The notes beneath the pieces are model-generated. The model ran no database searches, was not told the origin of the DNA, and saw only the letters and a list, made by a program, of their open reading frames with translations. Below are positions 44,655 through 53,161 of a stretch of 64,000 nucleotides of DNA, piece by piece. Position 1 is the stretch's first letter. Each line of letters starts with the position of its first letter. Position numbers and translations under genes: made by a program. The stretch lies in assembly GCA_026391735.1 (NCBI GenBank), contig JAPLDL010000022.1, positions 1 to 64,000 of the forward strand, given 5' to 3'. The DNA is from Bacteroidota bacterium. Its GTDB lineage: Bacteria; Bacteroidota; Bacteroidia; Bacteroidales; FEN-979.

Positions 44655-47585
44655 TTACTGAGGTTCGTCTTTCAGGTCTTCCTCCTTGGCATTCTTGATC
44701 TTGTCAAGCATCTCCTTGGGGATCTCGTCGGTGTACTGGGTTTCGTCAACATCCCCGTCTCCACTGCCTTTCCCGTATTTGAATTTTGGGTTGTCCATGG
44801 TTCCAAGTAACCTCATGTTGATCCCGAAAATGCCGAGTGGCGGAAGGCCCAGGCGCGCTTTTGCATTGATACTGCCGTTGAAATTGGATTCGCCTTCAAT
44901 CCTCAGCCTGAACCCGGAGATCTTCATCTTGGTCTTGTCCAGCGTGATCACATTGTTTTTAATCGTTGTCTTCAGATCGACTTTTGAAAGGTTGGGATCT
45001 TTGATCTTTTCCTTCTGCAGGTTCTTGCTCATATCGGTAAATAGCTTAAGCCCCATCACCTTGATCTTTTTCAGGCTGAGAACGCCTCCTCCTTCAAGGG
45101 AGGGATACACCGGGTTCATCCCTGCATCCAGTTTGCCTTTGAGGGTGTAATCAAGGGATACAATGCCTTCGCACTTGCCGGCGGAAGTAGAAATATTCCT
45201 GAACATCTCCACTTCGTTGTAAGCCCGTTTAATATCGAAATCATTGGCCACGATGTGAAAATCGAAGAAAGCTTTAGTTGGGTTAAGGCTGCCATAGGTC
45301 GCATCCATGTCTACCTTGCAGCCGATTAGTTCAAATTTCATATCCTTCAGCAACAGCATGCCTTGTTTTAGTTCCACTGCTGCGGTAAGATCGTGTATCT
45401 CAAGTTTGCTGTAACCAACTTTTTTGAGGTTGGCTTTTAATCCGATTTCCAGGTTTTCAGGGATGATTATCACACCTGTGCCCTGAGCCTTGGTTTCCGG
45501 CTGCTGACTTCCCGCTGCCGGCTTCCCGCTCCCTGCTCCCTGCTTCCCGCTTCCCTCTCCCGGGATAAACTCATCCGCCAGCAAATAATCTGAATTAAAA
45601 TTGAAATTGCCTTTAAGGACCTGTTTATCTGATTTATCTGATAAAACATAGTTGATGACATTGCTCAGATGCCCGTCCATCATGATGTCTGAGGCTCCAT
45701 AACGCCCGTCGAATTTTTCAAACCAGACCTTGTCCTGGTCGAAGCGAAAAACGCCTGATTTAACAATAAAAGGTTTAGGAAGGTATTCCGAAGTAAATGC
45801 AATATTGCGCAGGGTCAGGCGGCCTGAATTGGAGAGTTTGCCGATACGGCCGGCCATCGCATCACTTTGGCTGCCTTTGAGTTTCAGGTCGGTTTCAATA
45901 TACCCGCCGAGGTCCATTCCTTTATGTGAAAATACTTTGTACACCCTGGCCAGGTCGACAGAGCCTTTTGAAACAATATCATAGCTGATATTATCAGGGT
46001 TGGCCAGAGAAGCTTTGATTTCAAAGGGTTTCCCTTCAAACCTGAATGAAAAAGGATCCAATACTACCCTGGTGTCGGAGAGTTTCCCTGAAATGTTGGT
46101 AACAATAAGCGACATGTTGATACGGTCGATAGGGTGGGGGTAGTACTTTGTCTGGATATCTCCATCGTTTAGTTTTACGCTGAGTATGGTCAGGGGGAAG
46201 AGCTTTTTCTCAGGTGCATAATTTCCTTTTACATCGAGCTTGATATCGATAACCCCTCCAAAGTCGAGGCTGTCGATGGGGATAAGCTGCCGCATTTCGG
46301 CAAGGTTTACACTGGTTTTGATGCTCCCTTCAACTGGCAGGTCGGCCAGGCCGTTCAACCTGAAATACCCTTCGATCTTGTTTTTCAGGAATCCGGCTTT
46401 AAGATCATCGAGGCTCACTTTGACCGAGCGGTAATCATGGTCCTTGCATGAAGCTGTTAATTTAGCAGTGATATCGCTCAGGGCCTGGGGATACTTCTTA
46501 TACCGGAAAAATCCGTCTTTAAGGGTTGAAACCAGGTTGAAGTTCGGGATACTCAGGATAACCGTATCGGATTTTTTGCTTTTTGGATCCCGGCCGGTGT
46601 AATAGTCGCCCTGGGCATCAAACTTCAACGAATAGATCCCTCTTAATTCAAAATCCTTCATTCCGAGCCCCAGTCCCCAGTCCCGAAGGTTCATATTAAC
46701 ATCGGCTTTTGCGGCTATCCATAGTTTTTTGGTGCTGATCATCCGCAGTGAACCACTTATATATTCATCATTATACATCGAAAAGAGGGAGAGGAAAAGC
46801 TCATATCCTTCTTTTTTGAAACCGAATTCCCCCCTGAATTCGAACGGGATATTCTTTAAGGTGAGGTCGTTCTTTTCGAACTTCATGTCAAGTGAATTGA
46901 TGTTGATGGAGGTCACAAGTTTTGCCTTGACAGGTTTGGACTTAATATAATTCACATGGTTATATTCGAGGTCGAGGGAGTCGATCTGCACATTTGAAGC
47001 GAGTTTAAGGATATCCTTGCTCAGGTTGCTTTTTCCCCTGTAATTGATGCCATGGGCTGTAATCTTAAGGGGGATCGATGCGTCGGAATAGGTGAGGTCT
47101 GTTTTTACAAAAGCGATACTTTCTATTTTAATCTCGGCTTCGCCGGATGATGTAGTCCCTGTTTGCTTAACTGTATCGGATGAGGAAGCGTAGACGTCGA
47201 AATTTGAAGCCCCTTTTTCGTTGTACTGCAGCACAACCTTGCCTTTGACAAGATAGACCCTTGTGATTTTCAGCGGACCTTTGAAAACGCTCCACAGGTT
47301 CACTCCGAAAGAAACATCCTTTGCTTTGATAAGTGTGTCCTTGTTAAACGGGGCTGACGACTTGAGCGAGAAATCCGAAAGGGTAATTGTAAGATTAGGG
47401 AAATAAGTAAAGAATGAAACATCCATGGCTGAAAAATTCAGCTCCGTTTTAAGAGTTTTATTTGCCGTGGTTTTGATGATTGCTCCAAGTTTATCTTTGA
47501 AGATAAAAGGGCTCAGCAACATTAGTATAAGGAGTAACAGCACAGCACCCAGGCTGATGCCGGTTATTTTAACAGCTTTTTTCAT
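44655..47585 (-). CDS. AsmA-like inner-membrane/periplasmic protein
   Basis: 976 residues: one N-terminal membrane anchor (about 7-28) and a long beta-rich repeat region of the AsmA/TamB-type lipid-transport superfamily, with LSDFSLKSSAPFNKDTLIKA near the start and GLGGEGVLSL-type repeats and IKAKARLGLPPL near the end. Such proteins form hydrophobic grooves that move phospholipids between membranes. Around residue 690 the gene carries a 70-base heptamer array (45492-45561) that encodes GSGKQGA, GSGKPAA, GSQQPET. This gives a 7-residue repeat linker that looks like an insertion into the domain. Promoter -7 at 47615-47608. Confidence 0.85.
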   Translation of the reverse strand: MKKAVKITGISLGAVLLLLILMLLSPFIFKDKLGAIIKTTANKTLKTELNFSAMDVSFFTYFPNLTITLSDFSLKSSAPFNKDTLIKAKDVSFGVNLWSVFKGPLKITRVYLVKGKVVLQYNEKGASNFDVYASSSDTVKQTGTTSSGEAEIKIESIAFVKTDLTYSDASIPLKITAHGINYRGKSNLSKDILKLASNVQIDSLDLEYNHVNYIKSKPVKAKLVTSININSLDMKFEKNDLTLKNIPFEFRGEFGFKKEGYELFLSLFSMYNDEYISGSLRMISTKKLWIAAKADVNMNLRDWGLGLGMKDFELRGIYSLKFDAQGDYYTGRDPKSKKSDTVILSIPNFNLVSTLKDGFFRYKKYPQALSDITAKLTASCKDHDYRSVKVSLDDLKAGFLKNKIEGYFRLNGLADLPVEGSIKTSVNLAEMRQLIPIDSLDFGGVIDIKLDVKGNYAPEKKLFPLTILSVKLNDGDIQTKYYPHPIDRINMSLIVTNISGKLSDTRVVLDPFSFRFEGKPFEIKASLANPDNISYDIVSKGSVDLARVYKVFSHKGMDLGGYIETDLKLKGSQSDAMAGRIGKLSNSGRLTLRNIAFTSEYLPKPFIVKSGVFRFDQDKVWFEKFDGRYGASDIMMDGHLSNVINYVLSDKSDKQVLKGNFNFNSDYLLADEFIPGEGSGKQGAGSGKPAAGSQQPETKAQGTGVIIIPENLEIGLKANLKKVGYSKLEIHDLTAAVELKQGMLLLKDMKFELIGCKVDMDATYGSLNPTKAFFDFHIVANDFDIKRAYNEVEMFRNISTSAGKCEGIVSLDYTLKGKLDAGMNPVYPSLEGGGVLSLKKIKVMGLKLFTDMSKNLQKEKIKDPNLSKVDLKTTIKNNVITLDKTKMKISGFRLRIEGESNFNGSINAKARLGLPPLGIFGINMRLLGTMDNPKFKYGKGSGDGDVDETQYTDEIPKEMLDKIKNAKEEDLKDEPQ
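45492..45561 (-). repeat. Heptamer array inside the asmA-like coding sequence
   Basis: Ten 7-base units in strict phase on the plus strand: GGTTTCC, GGCTGCT, GACTTCC, CGCTGCC, GGCTTCC, CGCTCCC, TGCTCCC, TGCTTCC, CGCTTCC, CTCTCCC. Read on the coding strand, three units equal 21 bases, giving a seven-residue protein period in the linker. Confidence 0.85.
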
Positions 47586-47607
47586 GGAATAAGGGTATTG
47601 CGAAGGG

Positions 47608-47615
47608 CAAATATA
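47608..47615 (-). promoter_or_regulatory. -7 promoter element for the asmA-like gene
   Basis: TATATTTG on the minus strand, a full match, 22 bases before the ATG at 47585. No TTG was seen at -33. Confidence 0.45.
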
Positions 47616-47648
47616 AAGAAACGGGCCAGAAAAATCATGCAGGCATCA

Positions 47649-48569
47649 TTATTTTAACCTGCCAACCATAAACTCAGTCATTACGGGCAGATGGTCCGAC
47701 GGGTATAAACCGTCCCGGTTATCGGTGATGATATGGTAAGTGCCAACTTTCCACAATGGTGCGTTACGTGTGAAGATGAAATCGATGAGGTTCTGTTCTT
47801 CAGGATGAAAAGGAAAACCGATAAATGAGTAAGTTGGTTCTTTTACTGAATCGGGGAGGGAGGCTCTCGTATCAATTAAGAAACCGGGGGCAGATTTATC
47901 GGTTAACAGTTTATAGGCTTGGTCGGAAGCAGTTGAGTTGAAATCCCCGCAAACGATGACTGACCTTCCCGAAGTGATTTCATCTATTTCCTTCCTGAGT
48001 AATCTGGAGCTTTCAAGCCTGGCTTCTTCGCTGGCATGGTCAAAATGAGTGTTGAAGATGAAAAACAGCTGTCCGCTTTGCCTGTCCCTGAGCATCATCC
48101 AGGTGACGATCCTCGTACAGGCGGCATGCCATGACCTGGAGCCGGGTATTTCCGGACTTTTTGAAAGCCAGAACCATGCTCCGTCGACCTTTATAAACCT
48201 GGATGTTTTATAAAAAATGGGAGCAAACTCCCCGGCCTGTTGCCCGTCATCCCTTCCTGCTCCGAACCAGGAATAATTTTTTAAGGAATCCTTCAGGTCA
48301 GTCAGTTGTGAAAACAAAGCTTCCTGCAACCCGGCTATGTCGGGACTGTATTTTTGAAATACCCCAATGACCATGTCCTTCCTGTGGGCCCAGTTGTAAA
48401 TACTGTCGGCCGGATTATTGTACCTGATATTGAAAGTCATCACTTTCAATGGAACCTGGGCAGGGGTCCATCCTGCCATGGATAATACCAGCGTCAGAAT
48501 CAGAAAAGCCTTGACAATCCTATTCGGTTCACAAGTGGTACTTCCAATAAGATGGTTTAAACAGTACAT
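47649..48569 (-). CDS. Exported endonuclease/exonuclease/phosphatase-fold protein
   Basis: 306 residues from the ATG at 48569, which gives a hydrophobic signal segment (VKAFLILTLVLSMAGWTPAQ near 20-39). A longer frame to 48611 overlaps the likely -7 box at 48606-48599. EEP motifs in order: MTFNIRYNNPAD, GLQEALFSQL, FFIFNTHFDHASEEAR, VIVCGDFNS and SDHLPVMTEF, with the catalytic Asp-His pairs intact. Members act on nucleic acids, phosphoinositides or sphingomyelin; the substrate here is open. Divergent from a beta-barrel gene. Confidence 0.9.
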   Translation of the reverse strand: MYCLNHLIGSTTCEPNRIVKAFLILTLVLSMAGWTPAQVPLKVMTFNIRYNNPADSIYNWAHRKDMVIGVFQKYSPDIAGLQEALFSQLTDLKDSLKNYSWFGAGRDDGQQAGEFAPIFYKTSRFIKVDGAWFWLSKSPEIPGSRSWHAACTRIVTWMMLRDRQSGQLFFIFNTHFDHASEEARLESSRLLRKEIDEITSGRSVIVCGDFNSTASDQAYKLLTDKSAPGFLIDTRASLPDSVKEPTYSFIGFPFHPEEQNLIDFIFTRNAPLWKVGTYHIITDNRDGLYPSDHLPVMTEFMVGRLK

Positions 48570-48598
48570 GTTGTTTAAATTAATTTTATATGCCCGAT

Positions 48599-48606
48599 CA
48601 AATTTA
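48599..48606 (-). promoter_or_regulatory. -7 promoter element for the EEP-fold gene
   Basis: TAAATTTG on the minus strand, a full match, and the basis for choosing the ATG at 48569. Confidence 0.4.
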
Positions 48607-48619
48607 AACAATTTTCATG

Positions 48620-48627
48620 TAACTTTG
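48620..48627 (+). promoter_or_regulatory. -7 promoter element for the beta-barrel gene
   Basis: TAACTTTG, a full match, 51 bases before the ATG at 48679. No TTG at -33. It is back to back with the minus-strand element at 48606-48599. Confidence 0.4.
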
Positions 48628-48678
48628 TGATAAGACACTTTATGTGAACGAGGAAGGAACAAATTCAAAGATAAAACC

Positions 48679-49278
48679 ATGAAAAAAGCTGTTTGTACAA
48701 TTCTGTTCCTGTTGTTTGCTGCAAGCATATTGTTTGCCCAGACTGAACAGGCTGTCACTAAAGGAAAAACTCATCAAAAGGATTTACTGAATGAAGTATA
48801 TGCCTCTTACGGGATGGGTTCCCTGTATTACTATATCAACTCGAATTCCGGCGGTAACTGGTCATTCACAGGCATAGGCACATTCATTGTCGGTTATACC
48901 CGTTCCATGAATAAACTCATTGGTGTGGGATTCGAGCTAGCGTATACACCAATGTCGGCCAAATATCTCTATAATTCATCCGAAACCAAGAATTATAATT
49001 ATATTCAGGCACTGGCAAGGATCAAATTTCAATACCTTAACAAACCGATTTTCGCCATGTATTCGGGTGTTGCAATAGGTGTGGCAATGGATTACTACAG
49101 CGAAACTATTCAATCGGGCGGCAGCACAGTTACCAGCAGCAAACAGGAACTGGTACCGGCTGCCCAGCTTACCCTCCTTGGTTTCAGGGTCGGCAGGGGA
49201 GGCGCCTTCTGCGGTGAATTCGGCATAGGAACAGTATCAATCCTCAATCTTGGTGTAAGCGTTAAATTCGGACAATAG
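48679..49278 (+). CDS. Outer-membrane beta-barrel protein
   Basis: 199 residues, signal peptide (about 1-20, ending ILFAQ) and a small barrel with alternating strands (YASYGMGSLYYYINS, FIVGYTRSMNKLIGVGFELAYTP) and a terminal aromatic-rich strand (LGVSVKFGQ). No named family recognised beyond the general barrel. Probably co-transcribed with the following gene (one-base gap). Confidence 0.7.
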   Translation: MKKAVCTILFLLFAASILFAQTEQAVTKGKTHQKDLLNEVYASYGMGSLYYYINSNSGGNWSFTGIGTFIVGYTRSMNKLIGVGFELAYTPMSAKYLYNSSETKNYNYIQALARIKFQYLNKPIFAMYSGVAIGVAMDYYSETIQSGGSTVTSSKQELVPAAQLTLLGFRVGRGGAFCGEFGIGTVSILNLGVSVKFGQ

Positions 49279-49279
49279 G

Positions 49280-49816
49280 ATGCCATTGGTGGTGCCATCA
49301 AGGATCACAGTTCAGAAATACATACTTTTCTGGAGCCTGTTTGTGTTTTTAAGCACCGAAGTAGTATCGCAAAACACCCTTCTCCTTGAAAAAGTTGGTA
49401 CCAAAAGGAAGTTCTTCTTCAGGGTAGAAAATAAATTCCAGTTGAGGACGACCAGGCCTGACACTTTTCTTATAGGACATCTCTGGGATATTGGTGAAAA
49501 GAATCTTACCCTTCAAACCTATATTCCCCTCACTGTTCCATATGAAAATATTAAATTTGTATATAAAAGTTATAAGTTCCCACGAAAATTCGGAATTTAC
49601 TGCATGATTTTTGCTGGAGTATCAGCCACGGTGATCACAATTAACCACCTGGTGAATAATGAACAGGTTTTTACTCCCGATATGGCTTATATCTGTCTTC
49701 CATTTCTGGGGGTGGGTATTATCAGCCTCTCCTTTTCAAGGGAGAGAATGAAGATCGGGACCAGGTGGAAGCTCAAGGTTTTGGATATGCCTGTTTTTCC
49801 ATTGGATGGTAAATGA
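49280..49816 (+). CDS. Membrane protein of unknown function
   Basis: 178 residues. An N-terminal hydrophobic stretch (about 14-30, ILFWSLFVFLSTEVVSQ) is either a signal peptide or a helix, and two further hydrophobic segments (about 107-122 and 137-151) follow. The middle contains LLLEKVGTKRKFFFRVENKFQLRTT, split by a turn. The start lies one base after the previous stop. Not recognised as a family; operon context suggests envelope function. Confidence 0.55.
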   Translation: MPLVVPSRITVQKYILFWSLFVFLSTEVVSQNTLLLEKVGTKRKFFFRVENKFQLRTTRPDTFLIGHLWDIGEKNLTLQTYIPLTVPYENIKFVYKSYKFPRKFGIYCMIFAGVSATVITINHLVNNEQVFTPDMAYICLPFLGVGIISLSFSRERMKIGTRWKLKVLDMPVFPLDGK

Positions 49817-49862
49817 TGAACAATTAATTCTCTGACTCAGAATAACCTTAAAACAACTTACA

Positions 49863-50477
49863 ATGAAAAAACTGCTTATTATTGCACTTATCGGATGTCT
49901 GATAAGCCCTGCCCTGGCGCAGGAGACACCATCCCTGAGATACCACGAATTCGGTATCATTTTTTCCAGCCTAAACAATTTTGGCCTGAGGTATAAATAC
50001 GGAAATGAAAAGACCATGCTCCGTCTCAGCGTGCTATCCATGAACCTTGTCTCGTCAAATTCATCCACCGATCGTAGCAGTGACAGCTCGACAATAAAGC
50101 AAACCGGATACGGGATGGGTTTTCGTCTTGGTTTTGACCACAAGGTACCGTTGTTCAGCTCATTCTCCCTCCTGCTGGGTGCTGAAGCGGCATTAAGTTA
50201 TCAGTACAACCATTATACCCAGACCCTGAACGGAACAAAAAGTAATGAAGATATTCAAACAACCTTCTCTCCAGGACTTTCGTTTATTTTCGGGGTTAAT
50301 TATATCTTGAAGGACCACCTGGTATTTGGAGCCGAGATCAATCCGACCGTTTCATATGTTTACCGTACCACCAAAGTTAAGGAGCCGTCAGAGTATACTG
50401 TTAAAGACAACAATATCAATTTTTCCCTGTCAACTGCAGGCGCCGGATTGTATATTGCATACAGGTTCGGGAAATAA
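49863..50477 (+). CDS. Outer-membrane beta-barrel protein
   Basis: 204 residues: signal peptide (about 1-20, ending ALAQ) and a barrel (YHEFGIIFSSLNNFGLRYKYG, FRLGFDHKVPLFSSFSLLLGAEAALSYQ split by turns, GLYIAYRFGK at the end). The last residues are followed at once by a heptamer array. Third gene of the envelope trio beginning at 48679. Confidence 0.7.
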   Translation: MKKLLIIALIGCLISPALAQETPSLRYHEFGIIFSSLNNFGLRYKYGNEKTMLRLSVLSMNLVSSNSSTDRSSDSSTIKQTGYGMGFRLGFDHKVPLFSSFSLLLGAEAALSYQYNHYTQTLNGTKSNEDIQTTFSPGLSFIFGVNYILKDHLVFGAEINPTVSYVYRTTKVKEPSEYTVKDNNINFSLSTAGAGLYIAYRFGK

Positions 50478-50478
50478 T

Positions 50479-50548
50479 ATCTGACATCTGACATCCGACA
50501 TCTGATGTCAGATGTCGGATATCAGATGTCGGATATCAGATGTCGGAT
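50479..50548. repeat. Heptamer repeat array (ATCTGAC/GTCGGAT type), inverted midway
   Basis: Ten 7-base units in phase: ATCTGAC twice, ATCCGAC, ATCTGAT, then GTCAGAT, GTCGGAT, ATCAGAT, GTCGGAT, ATCAGAT, GTCGGAT. Orientation reverses near 50503, so a hairpin can form. Lies between convergent genes and supplies the last codons of lysA. Confidence 0.85.
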
Positions 50549-51712
50549 GTCATCGGAGTAGACTTCGCCTGCCAGGTCTCTGAGATTGTAGCGGGAAGCC
50601 ATGGTTTGTCCGTAAGCGCCGGCCGAACGGATTGCAATAAGGTCGCCACGTTTCGTCAGGGGCATGACCACTGCCTTTCCAAAACAGTCGGAGGATTCGC
50701 AAACCGGCCCCACGACATCATACTTCATTTTCTCGCCTGTCGACGTCAGGTTCTCAATTTTATGATAACTCTGGTACAGGGCAGGCCTGATCAGGTCGTT
50801 CATGCCTGCGTCCACAATGGCAAACCTTGTGTTCACGGCTTCCTTTACAAACAGCACCCTGGTGATGAGGCTTCCGCATTGGGCTACGATGGCCCGCCCG
50901 GGTTCAAAATGCAATTGCTGCCTACCCTGGAGCTCGATCAGGTCGTGAAAAACCCTGAAGTATGAATCAAAATCAGGAATGCTGTTTTTATCCGGCTCGC
51001 TGTAATCGACCCCCAGTCCGCCCCCAACATTAATGATATCCGCCAGATATCCCTGTTCCATAAACCAGGTATTGATCTCATTGACCCGTTCGCAAAGGCT
51101 TTTAAAAACGTCCAGATCAGTGATCTGGGACCCTATATGGAAATGAAGTCCCTGCAGTTCAAGCTTGTCAAGCGAACGCAGTTTCTCCAGAACAGCGTCG
51201 AATTGCCAGGGAAGGATTCCGAACTTATTTTCTTCCAGGCCGGTTGTGATATACCTGTGGGTATGGGCGTCAACATTGGGAATAATACGAAGGGAAATCC
51301 GGGCTTTAACCCCAATGGCTGAAGCCAGTTCATTTATTACTTCCATTTCCTGGATTGATTCCACATTGATGCTTTGAATCCCATGAAGCAGGGCCAGCTT
51401 CAGCTCGTCATCCGTCTTACCAACCCCTGCAAACACGATCTGCCTGGCATGGAAACCATATTCCAGGGCCGTTTTTACTTCGTTCCCGCTCACACAATCG
51501 GCTCCGAACCCGGCATTACTGATGACTCTCAGAATTTTCGGGTTGGAATTGGCTTTCAATGCATAATGAATGTGATACCCATAACGGCCTGCTTCCAGTG
51601 TACAGCGTCCAATCGTGGCATTCAGCAGGGCCATATTATAATAGTAAAACGGAGTATGTACCTGCCTGAGTTTTTCCAGTATATCTGTCTTGAACATGAG
51701 GGCGGATGTCAT
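50522..51712 (-). CDS. lysA: Diaminopimelate decarboxylase
   Basis: Decarboxylates meso-DAP to lysine with PLP. 396 residues. PLP Lys lies in YHIHYALKANSNPKIL near residue 50, with HFHIGSQITD, INVGGGLGVDY, LHFEPGRAIVAQCG (phosphate loop) and GPVCESSDCFGK. The start ATG overlaps the lysC stop (ATGA), so the pair is translationally coupled. The tail DDIRHLISDI and the stop are encoded by the heptamer array, and family members do not share this end. Confidence 0.95.
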   Translation of the reverse strand: MTSALMFKTDILEKLRQVHTPFYYYNMALLNATIGRCTLEAGRYGYHIHYALKANSNPKILRVISNAGFGADCVSGNEVKTALEYGFHARQIVFAGVGKTDDELKLALLHGIQSINVESIQEMEVINELASAIGVKARISLRIIPNVDAHTHRYITTGLEENKFGILPWQFDAVLEKLRSLDKLELQGLHFHIGSQITDLDVFKSLCERVNEINTWFMEQGYLADIINVGGGLGVDYSEPDKNSIPDFDSYFRVFHDLIELQGRQQLHFEPGRAIVAQCGSLITRVLFVKEAVNTRFAIVDAGMNDLIRPALYQSYHKIENLTSTGEKMKYDVVGPVCESSDCFGKAVVMPLTKRGDLIAIRSAGAYGQTMASRYNLRDLAGEVYSDDIRHLISDI

Positions 51713-53028
51713 TGATTGAAAAGATGGGCGCTGAGTGCGTTCAAGGCCTGGCTCTTGAATGATGAAGGTATCAGGATTGAAATATTATGCTGACTGCCTC
51801 CGTATGAGATCATCCTGACTGGGATACCGCTTAACGCTGTGAAAACCGACTGTGCCGCATCGCTGCTGTCGGCTATCCCTTCTCCTACAGCCGAAATGAT
51901 GGTGTGATCATAATCCGTTTCCACAGTTCCATAGTGCTTCAGGTCATCGATGATCCTCGAAAGCCGGCTTGTGTCGTCAATCGTCAGAGAAACACTGATC
52001 TCCGATGTAGTGATCATATCGATGGGTGTCTTGTAAATCTCGAAGATCTCAAACACTTTGCGCATGAATCCATAAGCCAGCAACATCCGGCCTGACTTCA
52101 CCCGTATCGCGGTAATTCCGTCTTTGGCGGCGATGGCTTTGATGCCTTTTCCCGAAGCCTTATCGGTTATTGTTGTTCCCGCAGCCTGAGGATCCAAAGT
52201 GTTTTTGATAATCACAGGTATGCCTGCCACTTTCGCCGGAAGTATGGTCGAAGGATGAAGGATCTTGGCCCCGAAATAAGCCAGCTCTGCAGCTTCATCG
52301 AACGAGAGTTCTGCTATTGCATGAGTGTTTTTTACAAACCTTGGATCGTTGTCATGGAACCCGTCAATATCAGTCCATATCTGAATCGCTTTGGCATTGC
52401 CCGCCACACCAATGAGGGATGCCGAATAGTCGCTTCCTCCGCGCTTCAGGTTATCGATCTCACCGAAAGCATTCCGGCAGATAAAACCCTGGGTTATGAA
52501 GAAGCTCTCACCAGGATATTTTTCCATCTCCCTCTGAAGATTTTCTCTGATATAAAAATGATCAGGTTCCTGTTCCCTGTCGATGCGCATAAAATTCAAT
52601 GCCGGCAGCAACACAGCCTTTATTCCCTTTTCGCGGCAGTATAGTTCGAAGAGAGCGGTTGAAAGCAGTTCACCCTGGGCTGCCACACATTTTACTTCAT
52701 TTGAAGTGAACAGATCACGTGTAAACGAACGGATATAATTGAAGTGTTCCTTCAGGAGTTGATAGCTCAATTCCCTGAATTCACCAGCCGAAAGAAGCTG
52801 TTCGGCAACGAGATGGTACTTTTTTTCCAGCAGGTTGATCTTATCATGAGCCGCATCGGCATTCTTTTTTGTGAGGTAATCGGCAATCTCCAATAGGCTG
52901 TTTGTTGTCCCCGACATGGCCGAAAGTACAACCATCTTAGTCCCTTCATATGAGGCTGTGAGCCCTGCTACAGCTTTGATCCGTTCAGCCGAGCCTACGG
53001 AACTGCCGCCAAATTTCATGATCATCAT
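51709..53028 (-). CDS. lysC: Aspartate kinase
   Basis: First step of the aspartate family pathway toward DAP, lysine, threonine and methionine. 439 residues, monofunctional. N-terminal MKFGGSSVGSAERIKAVAGL is the kinase signature, GGSDYSASLIGVAGNAKAIQIWTDIDG is the nucleotide and aspartate region (cut by the length rule), and two ACT-like regulatory segments (about 285-360 and 370-435) suggest feedback control. The first codons are ATG-ATG-ATC-ATG, so the exact start could be three residues later. Forms an operon with lysA; -7 box at 53075-53068. Confidence 0.95.
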   Translation of the reverse strand: MMIMKFGGSSVGSAERIKAVAGLTASYEGTKMVVLSAMSGTTNSLLEIADYLTKKNADAAHDKINLLEKKYHLVAEQLLSAGEFRELSYQLLKEHFNYIRSFTRDLFTSNEVKCVAAQGELLSTALFELYCREKGIKAVLLPALNFMRIDREQEPDHFYIRENLQREMEKYPGESFFITQGFICRNAFGEIDNLKRGGSDYSASLIGVAGNAKAIQIWTDIDGFHDNDPRFVKNTHAIAELSFDEAAELAYFGAKILHPSTILPAKVAGIPVIIKNTLDPQAAGTTITDKASGKGIKAIAAKDGITAIRVKSGRMLLAYGFMRKVFEIFEIYKTPIDMITTSEISVSLTIDDTSRLSRIIDDLKHYGTVETDYDHTIISAVGEGIADSSDAAQSVFTALSGIPVRMISYGGSQHNISILIPSSFKSQALNALSAHLFNQ

Positions 53029-53067
53029 GGTCTATCTGTATTTAATCCAAATAAAATAACAGGGGCA

Positions 53068-53075
53068 CAAAAGTA
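53068..53075 (-). promoter_or_regulatory. -7 promoter element for lysC-lysA
   Basis: TACTTTTG on the minus strand, a full match, 40 bases before the lysC start. No TTG at -33. No lysine riboswitch is recognisable in the 133-base gap. Confidence 0.45.
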
Positions 53076-53161
53076 GGGAAAATTTCACCCTCCTGTTAAG
53101 TAAAGTTATGTCATGATAAAAATTTTATATATTCGTATGAAAATAGATCAATAAAGGAATT

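Noticed and set aside
53029-53161. Lysine riboswitch before lysC
   Set aside because: The gap is only 133 bases, shorter than the known element, and is shared by two divergent promoters.
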